This document shows positions 1 through 8,890 of a DNA stretch of 64,000 bases, one piece after another (position 1 is the first letter of the stretch; every line of letters begins with the position of its first letter). This DNA is from Gnetum montanum. Lineage: Eukaryota > Streptophyta > Gnetopsida > Gnetales > Gnetaceae. The stretch covers positions 414,962 through 478,961 of the forward strand of contig MNCI01009417.1 in the NCBI GenBank assembly GCA_015680685.1, read 5' to 3'. The position numbers and the translations under genes were made by a program. The notes below the pieces were generated by a model, which saw only the letters and a list, made by a program, of their open reading frames with translations, searched no databases and was not told where the DNA came from.

Positions 1-600
1 ACATGGAATTTGAGGAAATGAAATTTGTAGCTGGATAGGGGGATGAAAATTATGGGGATTTGGAATTGATCAAGGGATTGTGCATGGTGAAGGGGATGCT
101 CTGGTATGTGTACAGGTCATGTTGATCCTTGTCGATAGCCATTGTCTAGTAGACTTGGGACCGAGACATGAGGTATACGTCCTTTGGCGGAACAAGACTC
201 TTGTTTAGTGTTTAAGAGGACTTGTTGGCATAACCAAAGCCGCGTGATGATATGTTGCGTTCTTTGGAGGAACAGGGCCTCTGTTTAGGGTTAAAGGGAA
301 CCTGTTGGCAAAGAGCCAAAGCCATGCAATAAGATGTTACTTGAGTGCTTGAGACACGAGTACTTGCTTCCAAGACGATTGCCTCCCCACCTGGGACTTG
401 TATGGGAAGTGCCAAGGGTCTTCTTCTTTTTTCGGACAGAGCTTTGTTTTGATCTTGTACTCATGCTCAAGTGCCATGTTGTGTTGCAACTGCTTAAAAG
501 TGTTGCAGTGTGCGACGGTGTACTCAAGGATTTGGGCTACGTATTTGGAAACTGTAACTGAATAGAAGGGAGAAGCGAGAGTTTTAGAGAACCAAGGGAT
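1..600 (-). other. E2 distal 3' untranslated region
   Basis: No gene is supported here. The stretch at about 180-340 holds two related copies of a ~75-bp unit (compare the accessions around 190-230 and 255-300, both with AACA(A/G)G followed by TGTTTAG), which occur in the same order in E1 at 23,130-23,280. Short open frames on both strands are not conserved as protein between E1 and E2. Confidence 0.6.
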
Positions 601-633
601 GTCTCAGGGATGGGGATAGTACATTTGAATAGA

Positions 634-882
634 TCAAATAATTTGGTTGCATGCTTTAGGAACAATATGGTATCTTGCTGCTGTGACGAAGTGCATTCTT
701 GTACAAACACCCCCGAGTGTCATCCTGCAAACACAACTCCAAGAAGCCAAGAAAACCACGAGTGAGTGAGAAAGCTTGGACTTGGACAACGACTGATGAA
801 ACAAAAGCACTAGATGAGATTTCAAGCATTGAATATGCATGGTATCCATGTTGTTAGGTTCAACTGATAACGAGTGAGGCAA
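634..882 (-). CDS. E2 small sense ORF between integrase and 3' LTR (82 aa), function unknown
   Basis: An 82-residue open frame on the same strand as pol. I do not recognise the product. The same reading occurs in E1 around 22,658-22,893 with clear amino-acid similarity (PNN, HI..LKSHL, VVFL.SWSC.CRMTL, VCTRMHF.TA.RYHIVP). A weaker CVCR-(M/I) match occurs in E5 near 48,000. It includes a hydrophobic stretch rich in L, V and F before the CVCR motif. An alternative reading is that TGTTTGCAG followed by GAT at 726-724 (minus strand) is a 3' splice site, because a pyrimidine-rich tract precedes it in the three copies. Whether the region is translated is not shown. Confidence 0.35.
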   Translation of the reverse strand: MPHSLSVEPNNMDTMHIQCLKSHLVLLFHQSLSKSKLSHSLVVFLASWSCVCRMTLGGVCTRMHFVTAARYHIVPKACNQII

Positions 883-944
883 CGGCTCTGATGAGGTTTG
901 AATGCAATCACAGTCTAAGAGGCAAGAGATGAAGCTGCCAGTTT

Positions 945-1275
945 ATAGTCATGATGGACTGTCGTGGGTTAGTTTTACATCATAACCCGTTAGACGATGC
1001 CATTTTAGCATCGTAGTGGACAGTACACTGCTAGTTAGTCTTGGTGAACAATGAAGAGGCAAACCAGTTTCTATTCTTAGCAGACTCTAGCGAACAAAAC
1101 TGTGGTAGTTTAAAGTCATATCGGACGGGTTCTAGTTTATTGTCATTACGGACGTACTGTGATATTGGTTTACCATCATGATCCGAGGAAGTTCTATGGT
1201 ATCAGTTTATCGTCATGATTTCAGGACGTTCTGTGGTATCAGTTTATCGTCATGATTCTAGGACGATTGCGTACT
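945..1275 (-). repeat. E2 boundary array c (integrase / 3' region)
   Basis: Tandem degenerate units on the + strand with an AGTTTA-n-GTCAT-n-GGAC core, for example near 950, 1,108, 1,135, 1,203 and 1,237. The array begins next to the pol stop codon at 1,281. Equivalent arrays lie at the same place in E1 (22,230-22,585) and E5 (48,555-49,010). The function is unknown. Confidence 0.7.
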
Positions 1276-1280
1276 TGAGT

Positions 1281-2477
1281 TCATTCCCAAATGTAGAATG
1301 GTCTCAAGTATAAGTGGTTCGTCGGGTGTGCAATTTCATTCCCTTCCATGTCAGCTAGTTTAAATGCTCCATTGTTGTACACTTTGGTGACCAAGTAGGG
1401 CCCTTCCCAGTTGGCTGAGAATTTGTCCGGGTGTTCCTGAACGGCTTTGAGTACAAGGTCGTCTTCCTTGATTAGGAGCTTATGAGTATCGTGCCAATGG
1501 CGCTATCGTTGTTGCTTTTGGTACCATTTGATCTGATCGAGTGCACGTGTGCATTCCAACTCCATCGAGTCCAAGTTGACAATGTGCAAGTCATTGTTTT
1601 GACCTTCATCGAGGAGTCCGGAGAGTGTGATCCTTAAAGATGGTACCTACAACTCCAAAGGTAAAACAACTTCTGAACCATAGACAAGAATATATGGCAT
1701 TTTACCTGTGGAAGTCCGATGCTTAGTGCGATGAGCCCATAGTGCATATACTAACTGTTCATGCCATCTTTTCTTGCTCTGAGTAAGCATCTTTTTGAGC
1801 ACTGTGATGATGATCTGATTTGTAGCTTTGACTTGTCCATTGCTCTGAGGGTAGTAAGGGGATGAAAATGAATGTTTGATCCCTAGGCTTTCACTGAAAG
1901 TTCTAGTTTCGGCACTGCTGAACTATGGCCCGTTATCAGTGATGATGGTCATTGGAATGCCAAAATGGGTCACGATGTTTTCTAGAATGAAGTTGAATAT
2001 ATGTTTGGATGTGGTCTTTCTAAGGGAAATGGCTTCTACCCATTTCATGAAATACTCTGTCACGGTTATGATAAAGCTATGTCCTACAGAAGATGGGGGG
2101 GTTATCAGTCCGATGATGTCCAACCCCCACTTCTGGAAAGACCAGGTGATTTGCACTGTATGCAGCTCATTTGGTGGAACATGTATCAAATTGCTGTGTT
2201 TTTGACAAATACTGCATGTTTTGACCTTAGCGAAATAATCGTACTCCATGTGTGGCCAATAATAGCCCAAACATCTTATTTTTGTTGCCATTGCTTTGGG
2301 CACTATGTGCCCTCCGTATAGTCTGTCATGTACTTGTTCGACGATGGTTTGGCCATCAGTGCTACTAACGCATGTTAACAAGATGTCTTTGTAGGACTGA
2401 CGACACAACGTGTCACCTACCAATGCATACTGTCGAGAACATTTTCGTACTGCGTCCTTTTGTGCAATCGTCAGATG
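1281..2477 (-). pseudogene. pol: E2 pol, integrase region
   Basis: Integrase inserts the cDNA copy into host DNA. From about 2,423 the frame shows the HHCC zinc-binding region (H..GH, then KTCSICQKHSN), the catalytic core with the first Asp in GLDIIG, the second Asp in TDNGP (near 1,925) and an NGQV.ATN stretch where the third acidic residue, Glu, is expected but appears changed to Lys. The C-terminal domain has NWEGPYLVTK and ends HLYLRPFYIWE-stop at 1,281. The frame is the same as that of the reverse transcriptase upstream. Stops interrupt it, including one after TDNGP near 1,921 and one near 1,510. It is not functional as it stands. Confidence 0.85.
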
Positions 2478-4763
2478 TCAAGGAGGTTCATCGTGTAAAA
2501 GGTACTCCTTTATGTCATTGTACCATTCTACGGCCTGCATTGTATTAACGGATGCAATCGATAATTCATTAGGAGTATCAGTTATGGGTTTAGTACAACT
2601 GATTATAGAACTGGGCAACATGTGGAACATGTTTGGTGATATGTTTAGAGCTAACGTTGCAAGTGCATCTGCAATGGTGTTATCATTTCTAGAAACATGT
2701 TGCACATCTATACTTTTGAATCAGTTTAGTAAGTGCTTAATCAAATCATAGTATGGTTGCAAGTGTTGTGCTTTGCACGCATAAACATCTGTGACTTGAT
2801 TTAGAACTAATTATGAGTCACCTCTGACTACCAGTCGTGTGATGTCTGAAGCTAGTGCTGCCATGAGACCTCTAAGGAGACCTTTGTAGTCTGTTATGTT
2901 GTTGGTACAGTGAAATTTGAAACGATAAGCAAAGGGTTGGATCTCCCTGGAGGGATAGGTGATGATAGTGGCAGCACTTCCCCCTCGAGAGGTGGATGCC
3001 CCATCAAAGTTTAAAATGACATCGTAGTCGTCGGGTACTATGTCTATTGCACTCACATGTTCATCAGGGAACTCTGGCTCTATCGTTGCCTGATCATGCG
3101 TTGGTGGTGCGGTCATTTAATTTTCTATGGCTTGACCCTTAACTAATGATTGCGCTATGTAGTGTAGGTCAAACTCAGCTATCATGGCTTTCCAACGAGC
3201 TATTCTACTTGACTCATAAATGTTTCCTATGATGGCTCTGAGTACATTATCCTTGCAGATTATATTGACTTGGTTACGGAAGAGGTAATGTCACCATTTA
3301 TTTAAGGAAAAGACAAGAGCTAAGCATGACCTTTCCACCTTGTTGTACCTCTTCTCATGGGCTACTAATGCATGGCTCAAGTAATAAATAGGGACTTCAG
3401 TTCTGTCATCTCGTTTCTGGCAAAGCATAGATGCAATTGATTAGTCTAAAGTGGCAAGGTAGATGTAAAACGGTTTATTGTTCTGTGGAGGATAAACTAT
3501 TGGTAGTTGAGCTAGTGCTATCTTAATGTTATCGAAGGCTTCTTGGCACTATTGAGTCCATTCAAGATGGACATTCTTATGCAATAGATGCTGTATAGGA
3601 CTTAACTTGTCTGTCAGTTTCTTTATGAATCGTCTAATGAATTGTAGTCTACCTTGTAGACCGTGAAGTTCGGTAAGGTTTTTAGATGGTTTTAGGTTTG
3701 TTATGGATTTAACCTTATTGGGGTCTACTTGTATTCCTGCTTCTGAGGCTATGAATCCAAGCATTTTACCTGTTTTGACTCTAAAGACAGATTTCTTTGG
3801 GTTAAGTCTCAACTCATATTTTAAACAACATTTTAGTACCACGTCAAGATCTTGTACGTGTTGTTCTGATGTCTTTGATTTAACCATGATATCATCCACA
3901 TAGTTATTGAGCAAGTTGAAGATATAATCACTAAAGATAAATGTCATCACTCTTTGGTATGTAGCACCGGCATTCTTGAGACCGAATGGCATCATTGTGT
4001 AGAAAAAAGTACCCCATGGTGTCATGAAGGTCGTCCTAAGTTGATGTTCAGGGTTAATCCGAATCTGGTTATATCCTGAAAAGCTGTCCATAAAAGATAA
4101 TAAGTCATGCCCAGTGGTCGAGTCAACCAATTGATTAATGCTAGGTAAGGGGAAATCATCTTTTATGGTTGCAACGTTGAGGTCTTGGAAGTTAATGCAT
4201 AGGTGAATGCTTTCGTTCTTCTTTGGGACAATGACCATGTTGGATACCCAGTCAACATAGTCAACATCCCGAATGAAACCAACTTGATAAAGCTTAGTGA
4301 TTTCATTGTAAACAATGAGTGCTACTTCAGGTTTGACCTTGCGTGCTTTCTGTTTTACTGGTCTTAGCTTGGGATCGAGTATAATGTTGTGTTGGACAAT
4401 GCGAGGATCTAGTCTAGGCATGTCATTGTAAGACCAAGCAAATGCTTTCATGTTGTCTCAAAGCACATGTTCTATGTCCTTGGCAAGTTGAGGTTGTAAT
4501 AGTGAGCTCAATTTTAATGCCTTGACTTCACCATTAGGCATAGTTATGGGGGTTTCACTTAAAGGGTCTTCAGTGATGCTATTAGCTTCTATATCCAGAG
4601 GCTTTGTCATACCTTCATAGTTGTCTAATGTTTGTTGCGTCGAGGTTACAAATGCGTCGTTTGTTGATGGACCGAAGTTGATAGAATTTATGTTGATTTC
4701 TCTTGTGATCTTCTCGCAAGGTCCATAAATGGTGAATGATGTGAATAGATGCTTGCAATGCAT
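2478..4763 (-). pseudogene. pol: E2 pol, reverse transcriptase - RNase H - aRNH region
   Basis: This part copies element RNA to DNA and degrades the RNA strand. The likely start is ATG at 4,763 (MHCKHLF), matching MDYKHLF in E1. RT spans about 4,450-3,700 with QVGFIRDV, FSGYNQI, MPFGLKNAGATYQ and the catalytic YVDD near 3,900. A degenerate gypsy RNase H follows (about 3,540-3,120), then an archaeal-type RNase H (about 3,030-2,480) with FDGAS, RGDS and ADALA; the Glu of the EYEG motif reads as Lys here. A second RNase H of this kind is characteristic of Tat-lineage elements. The frame from 4,763 to 1,281 has no frameshift, only stops (for example near 3,549, 3,440, 3,118, 2,812 and 2,478). Confidence 0.9.
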
Positions 4764-4774
4764 CACGCTTGCTT

Positions 4775-4776
4775 CT
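4775..4776 (-). promoter_or_regulatory. E2 candidate sense-strand 3' splice site before pol
   Basis: On the minus strand a pyrimidine-rich stretch (CTCTCTGTTAATTGGTAG) is followed by AAGCAAGCG and the pol ATG. The same arrangement occurs in E1 (AG at 18,742-18,743, then GAGCAAG) and in E5 (AG at 52,390-52,389, then GTTGAGCAAG). Ogre elements are known to splice out an intron between protease and RT. Splicing here is an inference. Confidence 0.45.
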
Positions 4777-4904
4777 ACCAATTAACAGAGAGCATAGTGA
4801 ACTAGGAGGGTTGGTTATTTTTGGATGTAAGTAATTTATGTGTTTATACATCTAAACTGGACTAAGGTGTGCAATGGAAATTTATTGTTGTACACGGACA
4901 CATG

Positions 4905-4975
4905 GTAGTTTAAGGCCTTACCGGGCCGGTTGCAGCAGTTTAAGGCCTTACTGGGCCAGTGACTATTCATTCATG
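4905..4975 (-). repeat. E2 boundary array b (antisense gene / RT)
   Basis: Two direct copies of AGTTTAAGGCCTTAC(C/T)GGGCC on the + strand, near 4,908 and 4,939. The counterpart in E1 is at 18,545-18,625 and in E5 at 52,520-52,910. Confidence 0.7.
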
Positions 4976-5294
4976 ATGTCTGGTTGATTGTACGATTTGT
5001 AATCGTTATTGAGTGTGAGATTGCCAGATGAGGAGATTACGCTGAGATGTTTAATTTGGACAACAAGAATTACTATGTGAGGGAAGATCTTACGAGGGTG
5101 ACATTTGGCCCAAGACATAGTTATTCATTCTTATTGTGTTCATAGGTATTTGCATTGTGATTAATCATTATGTTTACTACATTCAATTTACCACTTGTAC
5201 TTTACTCTGATTTACGGCTTATATTCTACCCAAAAGGAGATACCCAAGATGCCGATTTCCTAGAGGGTGAGGTGGTGTGTGCCACGTAAGAATG

Positions 5295-5302
5295 TATAAA
5301 AT
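5295..5302 (+). promoter_or_regulatory. Candidate TATA box for the E2 antisense gene
   Basis: TATAAAAT on the + strand about 690 bp before the presumed ATG at 5,981. E1 has TATAAAAT at the corresponding place on its gene strand (18,306-18,299), about 470 bp before its ATG. The difference in spacing lies in the intervening tandem array. No expression evidence. Confidence 0.3.
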
Positions 5303-5699
5303 GGAAAGTGGTGAGATGTAGGATAGCCAACGAGAACATGAACTTTGATCAAGTCCCAGCGTAAACCCCCCAAAGCTTGAGCATGAATCCAGTTTCGTAG
5401 CGTCAGCGTGAAGGCAAAGATTTGGCTGTAGGGGGAGGTAGGCAAGGGTTGGGTGCATTGGAGGTAGCTTCGGGGCATGGCGAGTCAGATGAGAGCATCC
5501 AGCGTGCGGCTTCAAACCCCAGCATGAGCCTACCTCAATATATTCTTTCTTTATGACAGCCATTACTGAGACAGTTCCTCTGGTTTTCGATGTGCCCTTG
5601 CTTGGTTTTTTTGTTATTTCTTGTTCTATTAATTGCATTTTGTGGTCCTCATTCTAGTTTATTCATTTAGGATTTGTTAGATTTCTGATTTCCACGAAG

Positions 5700-5960
5700 T
5701 TCAGGATTCAGCGTGAACTCAGCATACAGGGTTCAGGCCCCAACGTGCAAGGTTCAACGTGAACGCAGCGTGCAGGGACGAAACCCCAGTGTGCAGGGTT
5801 CGATGTGAATGTAGCGTGCAGGGATGAAACCCCAATGTGCAGGGTTCGGCGTGAACGCAGTGTGTAGGGAAAAAACCCCAACGTGTAGGGTTCAGTGTGA
5901 ACGAAACGTGCAGGGACGAAACCCCAGCGTGTAGGGTTTAGTGTGAATGCAAAGTTCTAG
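5700..5960 (+). repeat. GCGTGCAGGG tandem array upstream of the E2 antisense gene
   Basis: About five imperfect units of roughly 45 bp with GCGTGCAGGGACGAAACCCC and AGGGTTCxGxGTGAACG. The array ends just before the ATG at 5,981, so it is probably promoter or 5' leader sequence of the antisense gene. The same kind of array precedes the gene in E1 (17,835-18,060, reverse strand). Confidence 0.75.
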
Positions 5961-6111
5961 GGTTCAAAGTCAACACAACGATGAGCAAGGGCAAGCAAGT
6001 GGAAGGCCAGGGGAGGAAGGAGCCTAGGTTGACCTTCGCCGAAGAGAGTGAAGCGATGCTCCATTATCTGCCTAGACCCAGGATGCCCTCATGGTCAAGA
6101 TCGACATGTAG

Positions 6112-6419
6112 GTAGGCTCTGATCCTTTGTCGAAATTTGTGTTTTCGCTTACTGTTCCTGTTGATTTTCCCATTGCGTAGCATAAATGTTTCCATAGCAT
6201 AAGGTTTCTGTAGTGTGAAGGATGGGGTCAAAATACTCAGCACGTGGGGTTAGTGTGGTCACGTTCTAGCGTGCAGCGTGCAGAATCTGCACGCTAAGTT
6301 TTCCAGCATGCAGGGTCTACACGCTGAGCGTGATGCTAAAAATTTTTCTAAGTGTTGGCCCCCAGTGTAGAACCTTATTTTTACGTGGCTTATTAACCCT
6401 AGTTCTTGAATACATGTAG
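6112..6419 (+). other. Intron 1 of the E2 antisense gene
   Basis: GT at 6,112 and AG at 6,418-6,419 keep the exon 1 / exon 2 phase (2, then 1 base). The intron carries GCGTGCAG / CTGCACGCT copies (6,260-6,330), the same short motif found in the LTR and in the upstream array. The E1 copy of this intron (17,700-17,292, minus strand) has the same motif. Confidence 0.7.
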
Positions 6420-6722
6420 GGATCCCAAACCTTTCCTCCTGGTGGTGGAGCTTATTGGAGTTTTGACGTGGTTTGGTCTGATTGATACTAACGAGCGAGT
6501 TCCTGATATGACCATTGATCGCAATGGGGTATGGTTCAGAGCAGGGGCCCGTGAATTCCTTGCCTTTATCTTACACAAATTCAACGTGGTAATATGGTCA
6601 CATCTAAGTGATCAGTTAGCACGGAGCATGCTTGAGACCATGTTACCAGGATCTTCGAATGGGGTAGTAGCTTTTATGGAGGACATTGATGAGGGACCAC
6701 TCACGATTGAGGACGGTCCTTC

Positions 6723-6727
6723 TGGAG
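6723..6727. repeat. Left target site duplication of E1 (TGGAG)
   Basis: TGGAG directly before the E1 5' LTR. The identical TGGAG follows the 3' LTR at 24,999-25,003. Five bases is the usual length for Ty3/gypsy integration. Both copies lie within the reading frame of exon 2 of the E2 antisense gene. Confidence 0.97.
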
Positions 6728-6837
6728 TGAAACACCACAAAATTCTGAGCTTAGTACTCCTCCAGCAAGAATCAAGCTAAGATCATGATGCTCCCCACCA
6801 TGAATAAAGCTTGACAGCATCATGAACAGCTTCGAAC

Positions 6838-6994
6838 GAAGTCGAACGAAACAAGAAATGGTCCCGTGGGACCCACAGAAGACTACGGCAATATCTGGCA
6901 TCAAACCTGGCAAATTTTGTCGAACGGAACAAGAAATGGTCCCCTAGGATCCACAAAAGACTACGGCAATATCTGGCGTCAAACTTGGCAGATT
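6838..6994 (+). repeat. 78-bp tandem duplication in the 5' LTR of E1
   Basis: Two successive copies of a unit running from GTCGAACG(A/G)AACAAGAAATG to ATCTGGC(A/G)TCAAAC(C/T)TGGCA. The 3' LTR has a single copy (23,698-23,775). The duplication therefore arose after integration, or in only one LTR. Confidence 0.85.
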
Positions 6995-7645
6995 TTGAAC
7001 TCAAAAGTTTTTTTTACTGAGTATGTAGCGTGCACGCCCATCGTGCATCTCCAGCATGCATGACTAGCATGTGACTTTAGAGATTACCCGAAATAGACAC
7101 TTCAGAGTCAGATTTTCATAAGGCATCAACTCCCAGAGACAGGGAAATTGTTAAGCATCATCATAGGCTCAAGAAAATCAAATTTCGGCCTTGAAATCAT
7201 ACACTTTGGAACTCACACATTGAGCATGCTTACCCTGCATGCCCAGCGTGTACGTACAACGTGCACACCTAGTGTGCACGCCCAGTGTACACCAGTCGAA
7301 GCTTTCCAGAACCATGTCAGATCAAGTCCAATCTAGTTGAACATCCACAGGCAGCATTCTCGTGACATCTGAACTCAAACTTGAGCGCCGAATTCAATAC
7401 TTCCTGTTGTAACAATAATTTGTAAAATGACTTCTTTTGTTTTAGTCAAGTCTGTACACTGAGTTCACACGCCTGGTGTGTACACGCTGGCGTGTAGCAG
7501 TACACGCTAGCGAGCAGCACGTTGTACATTTATAAAATTTCACTCGTTTGCACTCGGTCGACGCTCCACATGTCATCCGATCTGAAATTCCAGCACCCCA
7601 CAGCCAATAATCTTGTCTCAAATCTTAATGGAATGCCCACACCTG

Positions 7646-7653
7646 TATAAAAA
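7646..7653 (+). promoter_or_regulatory. Candidate TATA box in the E1 5' LTR
   Basis: TATAAAAA preceded by CACACCTG. It is conserved in the 3' LTR at 24,417. The E2 LTR has CATAAAAA at the corresponding place on its minus strand (near 34,780). Confidence 0.45.
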
Positions 7654-8232
7654 TCCCGATTTTTGACCAGATCAGGGTTGAAAAATTGGAGGCATCTAAG
7701 CAAAAATTTGGGGCAACCCACACTTAGAACATCAAGAACATTGCATCCTTCACACTGGGCTTCTATCCTACATGCTAAGCATACAACCTTCATGCTGTGC
7801 TTGCAGCTGAATCCAACAAACAATCACCCCTCTCCATCCACTGGAGCTTTCCGTCCGCCTTGTGTCAGATCCACAACTGCGTTAGACCGATGCATTATAA
7901 CTTCCATTATGCAATAATATTGCCACATTTCTTTTGCTAAGATTTGTTATAGTTTTTCGTTCATTCTTGTGTGCTTATTGTCTGCATTCCTATACATTTA
8001 CGCTCGATTTTATATTTCTTACGCCGTTTGCATATAACCCAGCGTATTGCACATCAGCATACGTTTGGGGAAATCCTTGTCTGATTCACGTGCGGACCAC
8101 CCAAGGTACTCTACCTTCATTAATTCCATCTTGCCCTCAAGTGAAGGTAGGGTCTTCTGTGCTTGTCCAGGGATCTCTTGGTTTCTGTTTTCATTTCAGC
8201 CGGAGACCGACGATTTCGGATAGTACAGAAAA

Positions 8233-8250
8233 TGATGCTAGAAGGAGGGC
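8233..8250 (+). other. Primer binding site of E1
   Basis: TGATGCTAGAAGGAGGGC begins 5 bases after the LTR end. The corresponding sites are TGGCACTAGAAGAAGGGC in E2 and TGGCGCTAGAGAGAGGGCA in E3, so the ancestral site began TGGCGCTAGA. The priming tRNA was not identified. Confidence 0.75.
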
Positions 8251-8339
8251 TTGAACTTGTTTAAATCTACTCTGATCTACCACCTAGTTTTCTCAAATTC
8301 ACATTGCATCAACATTAAATCCAATTTTGAACCTCTCAA

Positions 8340-8620
8340 ATCAATACCCTGTTCTACAGCATTCTCAACGTCTACACATTGCACCGCTTACTTGCATGCT
8401 ATACGTTGTAGACCCTGTCTACAGACTACACCGCTTACTTGCACGATGTACGCTGTAGACCCTGTCTACATGCTGCACCAATTACTTGCACGCTGTACAC
8501 TGTAGACCCGGTCTACACGCTGCCTAGCTTACCTGCACGCTGTACGCTGTAGGCCCTGTCTACATGCTGCCCAACTTCCTTGCAGGCTGTATGCTATAGA
8601 CCCTATCTACACACTGCAAC
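8340..8620 (+). repeat. E1 leader array of GTAGACCCTGTCTAC hairpins
   Basis: Repeated ~39-45-bp units, each with an inverted repeat GTAGAC-CCT-GTCTAC (near 8,410, 8,456, 8,505, 8,549, 8,595), between TGCACGCT spacers. A decayed extension reaches about 8,800. It sits between the PBS and the gag start, in the 5' leader of the genomic RNA. E2 has a longer array at 33,540-34,020. Confidence 0.8.
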
Positions 8621-8890
8621 CACTCGCAACACGCTGACCACTCTGGCTTTACGCTAACAGTTGCAGTCTGCACGCTGTGACCTCAGTTTACATGTTGTGA
8701 CTAGTTTCTGTACGCTAGTCGTTGAAGCTTATACGCTAAGACCCAGTCCATACGCTATGTAAACAAGCTGCACGCTAGCCAACTTAGGTGTACACTGATA
8801 AGCACACCTAGTTCACACTTGGCCAAATCCTCCCTTGTACTCCCTGACATTGTCTCCCCTCCACCCTATTACATTCACAAGCTGTTCATC

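Larger units (their letters stand above)
1..6727 (-). mobile_element. E2, family A Tat-like Ty3/gypsy element, left (3') part
   Basis: This is the 3' half of a minus-strand retrotransposon: 3' untranslated region (1-1,280), pol (4,763-1,281), a boundary array (4,905-4,975), then the first part of a plus-strand internal gene (from 5,981). The element is cut at 6,727 by E1 and resumes at 25,004. The region at 130-380 is the reverse complement of 23,100-23,330 in E1, which lies about 250 bp before the E1 3' LTR, so the 3' LTR of E2 should begin shortly beyond the left edge. The match to E1 in every module identifies E2 as the same family. Confidence 0.9.
5981..6727 (+). pseudogene. E2 antisense gene, exon 1 and 5' part of exon 2 (HAD/FCP1-like domain), split by E1
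   Basis: The gene lies opposite to E2 gag-pol. Exon 1 runs 5,981-6,111 (starts MSKGKQVEGQ) and ends at a GT donor in phase 2. Exon 2 starts at 6,420 after a TACATGTAG acceptor. Exon 2 contains KPFLLVVELIGVL and, about 45 residues later, AREFLAFILHKFNVVIWSHL, the order seen in plant FCP1/NLI-interacting-factor HAD phosphatases (motif I, then motif II in a V.IWS context). In motif I the nucleophile Asp reads Glu and the second Asp reads Ile, so catalysis is unlikely. The reading is open up to 6,727, where the E1 LTR interrupts it; the exon resumes at 25,004. The HAD assignment is pattern recognition and needs a profile search. Confidence 0.65.
6728..8227 (+). repeat. 5' LTR of E1 (1,500 bp)
   Basis: Starts TGAAACACCACAAAATTCTG and ends CGGATAGTACA, with TG...CA termini. 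It matches the 3' LTR at 23,585-24,998 over its length. It contains one extra copy of a 78-bp unit (about 6,838-6,994) and ACACGCTGGCGTGTAGCAG repeats near 7,480-7,520. A TATAAAAA box at 7,646-7,653 is retained in the 3' LTR at 24,417-24,424 and probably drives the genomic RNA. Confidence 0.95.

Noticed and set aside
5219-5638. A 139-residue minus-strand open frame
   Set aside because: It lies in the upstream region of the antisense gene, has no counterpart in E1, and reads as low-complexity sequence.
7530-7823. A 97-residue minus-strand open frame present in both E1 LTRs (also 24,301-24,594)
   Set aside because: The two copies are LTR duplicates, so similarity is expected. The E2 LTR does not keep the frame.
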